Assembly: GCF_016583645.1 (NCBI RefSeq)
Contig: NZ_NRRL01000033.1
Location: 1-43,156, forward strand
Direction: 5' to 3'
Length of the DNA stretch: 43,156 bases
Source: Rhodovibrio sodomensis
GTDB lineage: Bacteria; Pseudomonadota; Alphaproteobacteria; Kiloniellales; Rhodovibrionaceae
The notes under the pieces: generated by a model
Seen by the model: only the letters and a program-made list of their open reading frames with translations
What the model was told of the DNA's origin: nothing
The model's database searches: none
Shown here: one piece after another, positions 1 through 6,022 of the stretch
Numbering within the stretch: position 1 is the first letter of the stretch
How the letters are laid out: each line of letters opens with the position of its first letter
Program-made: the position numbers and the translations under genes

Positions 1-104
1 TCGTCCAACGGATAGGCCACCTTCCCGGCCTGGCGCGGATCCGTCACATCCGCAAAATGATCAAGAAAAACAACCGCCTCGCCCAGAGCACCCGCTCGAT
101 CCAT
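1..104 (-). mobile_element. ISAs1-family transposase, N-terminal fragment (cut by window edge)
   Basis: Read on the minus strand, an ATG at 104 opens a frame that stays open to the left edge (34 complete codons plus two bases). A Shine-Dalgarno GGAGG lies at 111-115, seven bases before the start. The peptide includes FLDHFADVTDPRQAGKVAYP, which matches the N-terminal domain that precedes the DDE domain in ISAs1-family transposases (HF-x-DPR-x-G-K-x-YPLDE pattern). Only the start is visible, so whether the element is intact cannot be judged. The inverted terminal repeat should lie between 105 and about 240 but I could not identify it securely. Family assignment is from pattern recognition and is fairly sure. 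Confidence 0.75.
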
Positions 105-246
105 CGTTCGCCTCCATTAACCGAATCGGAGGCCTTCCATCGATTCAGAGCCTCATCTACATGTCACCCCCTTTTTCACCCGATTGCCCTGCGCATGGGC
201 CCCGTGGGTCTGGACGCAGGCCCGACGCAGGGTCACTGTTAGGTGT

Positions 247-1053
247 ATGAACGACGGTTCCTCTTTTGCCGGTCGACCCGACGCGTCAGGCACGCTGAGC
301 CGCCGGCCGCAGAGCTTCTTCGTGCTGCGCGAGACGCCGTGCCCCTACATTCCGGGCCGGATGGAGCGCAAGCTGGTCACCGAGTTGAGCCCGCGCGGCT
401 GGCCCAACAGCTATTCCGACCTGTCGCGCGCCGGCTTCCGGCGCTCGCACCTGTTCGCCTACCGCCCGGCCTGCCGGGGCTGCGATGCCTGCGTCCCGGT
501 GCGCGTCGACGCGGCGCGCTACCGGCCCTCCAAGTCGCTGCGCCGGATCGAGCGCCGCAACGCCGACCTCGCCGGCACGCTGCGTCCGCCGGTGTCGACC
601 TACGAGCAGTACCTGCTGTTCCAGCGCTACCTGAAACGCCGGCACGGCGACGGCGACATGGCGCGGATGAGCTACGGCGACTTCCGCGCCATGGTGGAGG
701 AGACCAGCGCCGCCACCCGCATGGCCGAGTTCCGCGACCGCGACGGCCAACTGGTCGGCGGCTGCCTTCTGGATCTGCTCGACGACGGCTGTTCTGCCGT
801 CTACTCGTTCTTCGAACCGGACGAGCAGGCGCGCAGCCTGGGCACCTACATGATCCATTGGGCGATCGCTGACACGCTGATGCGCGGCCAGCGCTACGTC
901 TACCTCGGCTACTGGATCGCGCAGTCGCGCAAGATGGCCTACAAGACGCGCTTCCGGCCGCTGGAAGCCCTCGGCCCGCACGGCTGGCGCGACCTCGACG
1001 ACGCGGCGATCGCGCGCCAGCAAACCGCGGCGGCCGACGGCGACGCAGCCTAG
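247..1053 (+). CDS. bpt: Aspartate/glutamate leucyltransferase (N-end-rule aminoacyl-tRNA-protein transferase)
   Basis: 268-residue cytosolic enzyme of the bacterial ATE/Bpt family, which transfers leucine from leucyl-tRNA to N-terminal Asp or Glu of proteins and so marks them for ClpS/ClpAP degradation. Family hallmarks are visible: the N-terminal CPYIPGR segment (Cys32), the GFRRS-x-YRPAC segment with Cys76, Cys79 and Cys82, and the C-terminal YLGYWI and MAYKTRFRPLE segments. Length is close to the usual 240-270. I chose the ATG at 247; an in-frame ATG at 184 would add 21 residues unlike the family. It is a single gene between an IS fragment and the TRAP operon, with a terminator-like hairpin just behind it. 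Specificity for Leu rather than Arg is inferred from bacterial origin. Confidence 0.93.
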   Translation: MNDGSSFAGRPDASGTLSRRPQSFFVLRETPCPYIPGRMERKLVTELSPRGWPNSYSDLSRAGFRRSHLFAYRPACRGCDACVPVRVDAARYRPSKSLRRIERRNADLAGTLRPPVSTYEQYLLFQRYLKRRHGDGDMARMSYGDFRAMVEETSAATRMAEFRDRDGQLVGGCLLDLLDDGCSAVYSFFEPDEQARSLGTYMIHWAIADTLMRGQRYVYLGYWIAQSRKMAYKTRFRPLEALGPHGWRDLDDAAIARQQTAAADGDAA

Positions 1054-1061
1054 CGATACCG

Positions 1062-1086
1062 AAACCCGCAGGTTCTGGCGGTTTTT
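1062..1086 (+). terminator. Likely Rho-independent terminator of bpt
   Basis: Starting nine bases after the bpt stop codon, AAACCCGC and GCGGTTTTT form a short stem with one bulged C around an eight-base loop, running into five T residues. The arrangement fits an intrinsic terminator; the stem is short. Confidence 0.5.
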
Positions 1087-1100
1087 GACCGGACCCTTGC

Positions 1101-1129
1101 TTGCCCGGCCGAAGTATCGCCCGTATGGT
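1101..1129 (+). promoter_or_regulatory. Candidate sigma70 promoter for dctPQM
   Basis: TTGCCC (1101-1106) and TATGGT (1124-1129) are separated by exactly 17 bases, each matching four of six consensus positions. It lies downstream of the bpt terminator and about 165 bases before dctP, the only gene it could serve. Predicted by eye only. Confidence 0.4.
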
Positions 1130-1157
1130 TCCGGTCGACTAACGCTGGCTCGGTTGT

Positions 1158-1190
1158 GCCCGGCTGGACGCCGCCCGCGCCCAGCCGGGC
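1158..1190 (+). promoter_or_regulatory. Perfect 10-bp hairpin in the dctP leader
   Basis: GCCCGGCTGG (1158-1167) and CCAGCCGGGC (1181-1190) are exact reverse complements around a 13-base loop. No T-run follows, so it does not look like a terminator. It falls between the candidate promoter and the dctP ribosome-binding site and could be a leader structure. Function is unknown. Confidence 0.4.
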
Positions 1191-1293
1191 CCAGATGACA
1201 AGACGCCGGGGCGATCCAACGGCCCGGCCGGCAGGGACGCGGCGCGCGCCGCGATCCGACTGTTCAATTCGCTTCAGGGAGGCTAAGCGCTCG

Positions 1294-2391
1294 ATGAAAC
1301 GTCGCGACTTTATCCGTACGACCGCCGCCGGCTCGGTGGCCGCCGGCGCCGCCGCGTTCAGCGCGCCCGCGATCGCGCAGGACAAGCGGACGCTGAGGAT
1401 GGTAACGCCCTGGCCGAAGAACTTCCCGGGCCTGGGCACGGGCGCACAGCGATTGGCCAACCGGATCACCGCAGCTTCCGACGGTCGGCTGGACGTCCAG
1501 GTCTATGCCGCCGGCGAGCTGGTCCCGGCCCTGGAAAGCTTCGAGGCCGTCTCCGGCGGAACGGCGGACATGTACCATGCGCCGGATTATTACTGGCAGG
1601 GCAAGTCCAGCGGTTTCGCCTTCTTCACGACCGTTCCCTTCGGCTTTACCCCTCAGGAGATGCACGCCTGGCTTCACCATGGCGGCGGTCAGGCGCTTTG
1701 GGACGAGCTTTCCGGGCAATACAACGTCAAGCCGATCCTGTGCTGCAACACCGGCGCCCAGATGGCGGGCTGGTTCCGGCAACCCGTTGAATCTCTGGAA
1801 GATTTGAAGGGCCTGAAGTTCCGGACACCGGGTCTGGGCGGCGAAGTCATGCGCCAGCTCGGTGTCAACGTGGTCACCCTCCCGGGTGGCGAGATCTTTA
1901 CGTCGCTCCAATCCGGCGCAATCGATGCGGCTGAATGGGTCGGACCCTGGAACGATTTGGCGTTCGGTTTCCACCAGATCGCCAAGCACTACTATTACCC
2001 AGGCTACCAGGAGCCGGGCCCGGCGCTCACCTGCGGCATCAACCGGTCGGTGTGGGACAGCCTCTCCGACAGCGACCAAGCGTTGGTCGAGGCTGCGTGC
2101 CTCGCCGAAGCCAACTATTCGTTGGCCGAGTTCGACGCGAACAACGGGGATGCGCTCGACACCCTGATCAACGAACACGGTGTCCAGCTCCATAAGTTCT
2201 CCGACGAGATCCTGAAGGCCTTTGGCGAAGCGTCCGGCGACGTCGTCGCCAGTACGGCGAACGAAAGTGAACTGACCAAGCGCATTTACGAGAGCTACAT
2301 GGACTTCAGGCGGAAAATGATCCGGTGGTCCAACATCGCCAACCGCGGCTTCCTGAACGCCCGCGCCCTGAACTTCCAGTACGACCAGTGA
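1294..2391 (+). CDS. dctP: TRAP transporter solute-binding protein, TakP/DctP family
   Basis: 365-residue periplasmic binding protein of a tripartite ATP-independent transporter. The ATG at 1294 follows an AGGGAGG ribosome-binding site and starts a twin-arginine signal peptide (RRDFIRT, then an Ala-rich segment ending SAPAIAQ around residue 29), so export is probably by Tat. The mature part resembles the TakP subgroup, which binds 2-oxoacids, lactate or related carboxylates: TLRMVTPWPKNFPG at its start, LKGLKFRTPGLGGEVMRQLG, and the GGEIFTSLQSGAIDAAEWVG ligand-site segment. The actual substrate cannot be read from sequence. It heads the dctP-dctQ-dctM set, with 324 bases and two palindromic repeats before dctQ. 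Third-position G/C in sampled codons is lower than in dctM. A longer upstream start (1156) would bury the signal peptide and was rejected. Confidence 0.92.
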   Translation: MKRRDFIRTTAAGSVAAGAAAFSAPAIAQDKRTLRMVTPWPKNFPGLGTGAQRLANRITAASDGRLDVQVYAAGELVPALESFEAVSGGTADMYHAPDYYWQGKSSGFAFFTTVPFGFTPQEMHAWLHHGGGQALWDELSGQYNVKPILCCNTGAQMAGWFRQPVESLEDLKGLKFRTPGLGGEVMRQLGVNVVTLPGGEIFTSLQSGAIDAAEWVGPWNDLAFGFHQIAKHYYYPGYQEPGPALTCGINRSVWDSLSDSDQALVEAACLAEANYSLAEFDANNGDALDTLINEHGVQLHKFSDEILKAFGEASGDVVASTANESELTKRIYESYMDFRRKMIRWSNIANRGFLNARALNFQYDQ

Positions 2392-2568
2392 CGCGGTGAT
2401 CTAGCGCGGCATAACCGGGCGCCCACCGGCCGGCTCAAGGCCGCATGCGACCCGCACGTTGCCCTCGGCCCCGGACCCGCCGGCCCGTCCAGCGGATACG
2501 GGGCCGTTCGGCTTGCCGGCGGATGCGTCCAGCGGCCAAACCACGCGCGCTTTGCCCTGCCGCACCTC

Positions 2569-2620
2569 TAGAGCAAAATCGATGAAGGTCGAGCTGACCT
2601 TGATCGTGAATTTTGCTCTA
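2569..2620. repeat. Palindromic intergenic repeat, unit A
   Basis: TAGAGCAAAA...AAGGTC (from 2569) and GACCTT...TTTTGCTCTA (to 2620) are inverted, with a small three-base length difference between arms. The ends TAGAGCA/TGCTCTA are shared with unit B and with the copy at 35456-35522. Intergenic palindromes with GAGCA...TGCTC ends are common in alphaproteobacterial genomes; their function is not known. Confidence 0.75.
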
Positions 2621-2683
2621 ACTGCTTGAAGAGAGAGCAAGATTCAGCTGAAAGGTGGCTTCATCTTTCGGCATCTTGCTCTA
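2614..2683 (+). repeat. Composite palindromic repeat (linker plus unit B), copy 1
   Basis: This 70-base stretch consists of a linker (ACTGCTTGAAGAGA) followed by a palindrome (2632-2683) with arms GAGAGCAAGAT... and ...ATCTTGCTCTA. Aligned by hand, its reverse complement matches 35456-35522 at all but three of 67 positions, apart from a three-base gap. It ends 32 bases before the dctQ start codon. A mobile or dispersed repeat is the likely explanation. Confidence 0.8.
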
Positions 2684-2715
2684 ACACCTACCTCCCAATC
2701 TCCGGGGTCATCTCG

Positions 2716-3282
2716 ATGGCGCGCACGCTTATCCGGGCGATCGACCGCCTGAACAACGGCATCGGGATCAGCGTGGCCTGGTTCGCGCTCGCCATGGTGC
2801 TGGTTCAGTTCCTGGTGGTCGTGCTGCGCTACGTGTTCGGCGTGGGCTGGCTGTTCCTGCAAGAGTCGATCGTCTACCTGCACGGGGCGATGTTCATGCT
2901 GGGCAGCGCCTATACCCTGCTGCACAACGGCCACGTGCGGGTCGACATATTCTACCGGGACGCCGATCCCAGGTGGAAGGCGAAGGTCGACGTCGCCGGA
3001 CACGTCCTGTTCCTGATCCCAGTGTGCGCGCTGATCCTGATCTACTCCTGGCCCTACGTCGTGTCTTCCTGGGCGTCGCTGGAGGGCTCGCGGGAGATCA
3101 GCGGCATCCCGGCGGTGTTCCTGCTCAAGACGGTGGTGCTGGTGTTCTGCGTGCTGATGATTCTGCAGGGCCTGGCCCAGGGCCTGAAGGCGTTGCTGGT
3201 CCTGACAGGCCGGGCGCGCGCGGCCGACGTCTATCCAAGCGAGCCGGACCCGACCGAAGACGCGCGCGCCAGCGCCCAGTAG
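2716..3282 (+). CDS. dctQ: TRAP transporter small membrane subunit
   Basis: 188-residue inner-membrane protein with four predicted hydrophobic segments (about residues 15-37, 50-68, 92-113 and 132-155), the DctQ layout. The segment RYVFGVGWLFLQE, followed by HVRVDIFYR, is typical of the family. It joins the large DctM subunit and the periplasmic DctP to import a carboxylate-type substrate with the sodium gradient. I used ATG 2716, which begins the usual short amphipathic N-terminus; an earlier in-frame ATG at 2626 lies inside a palindromic repeat and would add unrelated residues. The ribosome-binding site is weak. DctM follows after 63 bases. Confidence 0.88.
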   Translation: MARTLIRAIDRLNNGIGISVAWFALAMVLVQFLVVVLRYVFGVGWLFLQESIVYLHGAMFMLGSAYTLLHNGHVRVDIFYRDADPRWKAKVDVAGHVLFLIPVCALILIYSWPYVVSSWASLEGSREISGIPAVFLLKTVVLVFCVLMILQGLAQGLKALLVLTGRARAADVYPSEPDPTEDARASAQ

Positions 3283-3345
3283 AAACCCCGCCCGCAAGTC
3301 GCCCCGCCCGACAGCCAAGCCCAACCACCCGGATACCGACACCCT

Positions 3346-4983
3346 ATGCAGATCGCCGAGATCCTCGACGTCCTGATGTTCGTCAGCGTGTGCGGGTTGC
3401 TGCTGTTCGGCTTCCCGGTGGCGTTCACGCTGGCCGGCACGGCAATGATCTGGGCGCTGGTCGGCTGGAGCTTCGGCGTGTTCGACATGTCGCTCTTCGG
3501 CGCGTTGCCCTCGCGCATCTACGGCAACGCGATGACCAACGAGATCCTGATCGCGGTACCGCTGTTCATCTTCATGGGCGTCATGCTGGAACGCTCGAAG
3601 GTGGCCGAGGAACTCTTGGATACGATGGGCAAGCTGTTCGGCCGGCTGCGCGGCGGCCTCGGCTTTTCGGTCGCGATCGTGGGCGCCCTGATGGCGGCCA
3701 GCACCGGCATCGTGGGCGCGACCGTGGTCACCATGGGCCTGTTGTCGCTGCCCACCATGCTGCGCCGCGGCTACGACCAGAAGCTGGCATGCGGGGCGAT
3801 TTGCGCCTCCGGAACGTTGGGCCAAATCATTCCGCCGTCGATCGTGCTGGTGCTGCTGGGCGACCAGATCTCCAACGCCTACACCACCGCGCAGCGGCAG
3901 ATGGGCAACTGGTCGCCGGACCCGGTATCGGTCGGCGACCTGTTCGCCGGCGCGCTCCTGCCGGGGCTGATGCTGGTCGGCCTGTACATCGCCTACCAGG
4001 CCGTGATCGCGTTCCTGCGGCCGGAGAGCTCGCCGCCGATCCCTCGCGACGACGACGACACCGGCGGTGCCATCCTTGGCAAGGTGCTGCACGCCCTGAT
4101 CCCGCCGATCGTGCTGATCGTCGCGGTGCTGGGCTCGATCCTGGCCGGCGTCGCCACACCGACCGAGGCCGCCAGTGTCGGCGCGATCGGCGCGACGCTC
4201 CTGGCCGGGTTGCGCCTGGTCGAGCTGAAAACGCTGCCATCGGCCGAGGGGCGGGTCACCGCGACCCTGACCCGGCTGCTCGACAACGACGGCCGGTCGC
4301 CAGTCTACATCGCCTTCGCCAGCCTTGCCGGCATGCTGGCGCTGCAGAGTTATGTCGACCTGCGGATCACCCGCGATGTCATCCCGACCGGTGACATGAT
4401 CGGCATCGGCGCGGCGATGCTGCTGTCGCTGCTGCTGGCCTGGGGCCTGCTGGTGTGCCTGCTGCGGATCTGGCGCTCCGGCATCCTGACCCCGGTGACA
4501 CGCTCGACGCTGCAGATCACCTCGATGGTGTTCGTGATCCTGATCGGCGCCACGGTGTTCTCGCTGGTGTTCCGCGGCCTGGGCGGCGAGGAGCTGGTCC
4601 AGGAGTTCCTGACCGACATGCCGGGGGGCATCTACACCGGGGTGGCGATCGTCATGGTGGTGATGTTCGTCCTGGGCTTTTTCCTGGACTTCATCGAGAT
4701 CACCTTCGTCGTCGTGCCGCTGGTCGCCCCGGTGCTGCTGCAGTCCGACATCTCCCCCGTCTGGCTCGGGGTGATGATGGCGATGAACCTGCAGACCTCG
4801 TTCCTGACCCCGCCGTTCGGCTTCGCGCTGTTCTACCTGCGCGGCGTGGCGCCCAAGGAAATCCCGACCCGCAACATCTACCTGGGCGCCCTGCCCTTCG
4901 TCGCCATCCAGCTGACCGGCCTGGCGATCCTCGCCCTGTTCCCCGGCATCGCCACCTGGCTGCCCGGCGTGATCTTCGGGTAG
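3346..4983 (+). CDS. dctM: TRAP transporter large permease subunit
   Basis: 545-residue polytopic inner-membrane protein, the sodium-coupled transport subunit of a TRAP system. Visible DctM features include AVPLFIFMGVMLERS, the first discontinuous helix region STGIVGATVVTMG, SGTLGQIIPPSIVLVLLG, ATPTEAASVGAIGA, and the C-terminal NLQTSFLTPPFGFALFYLRG. It is longer than the common 425-residue DctM because of an extra hydrophobic stretch in the middle (about residues 330-400), as seen in the subgroup that partners with TakP-type binding proteins. It is the last gene of dctPQM; a hairpin and a longer inverted repeat follow. Confidence 0.92.
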   Translation: MQIAEILDVLMFVSVCGLLLFGFPVAFTLAGTAMIWALVGWSFGVFDMSLFGALPSRIYGNAMTNEILIAVPLFIFMGVMLERSKVAEELLDTMGKLFGRLRGGLGFSVAIVGALMAASTGIVGATVVTMGLLSLPTMLRRGYDQKLACGAICASGTLGQIIPPSIVLVLLGDQISNAYTTAQRQMGNWSPDPVSVGDLFAGALLPGLMLVGLYIAYQAVIAFLRPESSPPIPRDDDDTGGAILGKVLHALIPPIVLIVAVLGSILAGVATPTEAASVGAIGATLLAGLRLVELKTLPSAEGRVTATLTRLLDNDGRSPVYIAFASLAGMLALQSYVDLRITRDVIPTGDMIGIGAAMLLSLLLAWGLLVCLLRIWRSGILTPVTRSTLQITSMVFVILIGATVFSLVFRGLGGEELVQEFLTDMPGGIYTGVAIVMVVMFVLGFFLDFIEITFVVVPLVAPVLLQSDISPVWLGVMMAMNLQTSFLTPPFGFALFYLRGVAPKEIPTRNIYLGALPFVAIQLTGLAILALFPGIATWLPGVIFG

Positions 4984-5006
4984 GCCGCGCAAAGCCCCAA
5001 CTCATG

Positions 5007-5032
5007 CCCTCTCCTCCCACGGCAGGAGAGGG
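5007..5032. repeat. Short perfect palindrome after dctM
   Basis: CCCTCTCCT (5007-5015) and AGGAGAGGG (5024-5032) are exact reverse complements around eight bases. The motif GAGAGGGACC-CCGCT that follows recurs with small changes in the element at 8771-8911. It may end dctM transcription, although no T-run follows. Confidence 0.55.
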
Positions 5033-5061
5033 ACCCCGCTGGCGTGCCGTGCAGACCGGGT

Positions 5062-5159
5062 CCGTAGGGTGGGGTCGCCGCGCACGCGGCAACTCATCGC
5101 AGCGGTTGTGCCGCGCCTAGCCACCGCTCGGTGGGTTGCCGCGCGAACCCACCCTACGG
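5062..5159. repeat. Imperfect inverted repeat, about 98 bases
   Basis: CCGTAGGGTGGG at 5062 and CCCACCCTACGG ending at 5159 are inverted. The arms continue inward imperfectly (GCGGCAAC...GCGG against CCGC...GTTGCCGC) to a loop around 5107-5120. It lies between the convergent ends of dctM and bioY. It resembles REP-like intergenic elements found in many high-GC proteobacteria. Confidence 0.6.
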
Positions 5160-5162
5160 CAC

Positions 5163-5199
5163 AAAAAACCGCCGGCTCCACGTCGAGAGCCGGCGGCTT
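5163..5199 (-). terminator. Rho-independent terminator of bioY
   Basis: On the minus strand CCGCCGGCTC, an eight-base loop and GAGCCGGCGG form a perfect ten-base stem followed by six T residues (plus-strand A-run 5163-5168). It sits about 30 bases past the bioY stop codon. Confidence 0.88.
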
Positions 5200-5230
5200 G
5201 TCGTGACCAGCCGTATGACAGCCGGGCGAT

Positions 5231-5869
5231 TTACCCGCGCAGGCGGTTGATCGCGCCCCAGCCGGCGCGGACGACGGCGGTGGCGAGCGAGATCTTCAGC
5301 ACCGCGCCCAGCAGGAACGGCGTCACGCCGGTGGCGATCGCGGCACCCAGCGCGGTCTCCGCGCCGGTGCCGGAAATGCTGGGCCCGCTGGCCGCGGCAT
5401 AGAAGGTCGCGAGCCAGGCGACGCCGGGGATGAACACGAGCGCCGTTGCCGCCACATTGGCGAGCGCGCTGGTCCAAAGCCCACGGTCCCAACCCCGCTG
5501 CGCCAGCCAACCGGCACAGGCAGCACCGAGGATGAAGCCAGGCAGGATGTAGCCGCCGGTCGGGCCCATCAGGACACCGGGACCGGCGCTCAGACCGGCG
5601 AACACCGGCAGACCGGCCGCCCCCTCGGCCACGTAGAGGGCGAGCGTGGCGCCCCCCAGACGCCAGCCGAACGCCATGCCGACGGTCATCACGGCGAACG
5701 TCTGCATGGTCATCGGCACCGGCCACATCGGGACCTGGATCTGCGCGCAGGCGGCCACGAACAGGCTGCCGACCAGCGCCAGCGCGCCGTTGCGCAGCCA
5801 GGTCCGGCTGCCGCTTTGTGTGGTCCAGACCGCGTCCGCCAGGGTGGCGGGCATCGCCTTCGTGCTCAT
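5231..5869 (-). CDS. bioY: Biotin transporter, BioY family
   Basis: 212-residue membrane protein, the substrate-binding S component of biotin uptake. Six hydrophobic segments are recognisable, with BioY hallmarks: VPMWPVPMTMQTFAVM after the first helix, LALYVAEGAAGLPVFAG, and the GPTGGYILPGFILGA segment. No bioM or bioN energising subunits are nearby, so it either works alone, as some BioY proteins do, or uses an ECF module encoded elsewhere. Start taken at ATG 5869; the in-frame ATG at 5980 would precede the likely promoter. It is a single gene with its own promoter candidate and a strong terminator. Confidence 0.93.
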   Translation of the reverse strand: MSTKAMPATLADAVWTTQSGSRTWLRNGALALVGSLFVAACAQIQVPMWPVPMTMQTFAVMTVGMAFGWRLGGATLALYVAEGAAGLPVFAGLSAGPGVLMGPTGGYILPGFILGAACAGWLAQRGWDRGLWTSALANVAATALVFIPGVAWLATFYAAASGPSISGTGAETALGAAIATGVTPFLLGAVLKISLATAVVRAGWGAINRLRG

Positions 5870-5951
5870 GGGTGCGGTTCCCCTGTTGTGTCGCGTTGGG
5901 GTTGAAGCCTGTTGGGACGTCGGGTGCGCGCCTGTGACGCGCCTGGCGGCT

Positions 5952-5980
5952 GTTATAAACGCGCGCCTTCGGCGCTGCAA
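5952..5980 (-). promoter_or_regulatory. Candidate sigma70 promoter for bioY
   Basis: On the minus strand TTGCAG (plus 5975-5980) and TATAAC (plus 5952-5957) are 17 bases apart; the -10 box matches five of six positions. It lies about 80 bases before the bioY ATG. I saw no sequence matching the BioR operator pattern (TTAT-x2-ATAA). Confidence 0.45.
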
Positions 5981-6022
5981 AGAGGCGGTTCGCCGGAGAG
6001 AATTCGCGCCCGCGACGCCGCC

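Larger units (their letters stand above)
2392..2715. other. Intergenic region between dctP and dctQ
   Basis: 324 bases without a convincing gene. The first part (to about 2565) is GC-rich and featureless to my reading. The second part holds two tandem palindromic repeat units (2569-2620 and 2632-2683). A minus-strand open frame (2401-2640) begins inside the repeat, resembles nothing I recognise and was not called. Confidence 0.6.

Noticed and set aside
2401..2640. 79-codon minus-strand frame between dctP and dctQ
   Set aside because: It starts inside the palindromic repeat, lacks a ribosome-binding site and resembles no family I know.
2644..4992. 782-codon minus-strand open frame opposite dctQ and dctM
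   Set aside because: The product is a low-complexity His/Gln/Arg/Asp-rich chain with no fold-like pattern. It exists because the sense genes have almost only G or C in third positions.
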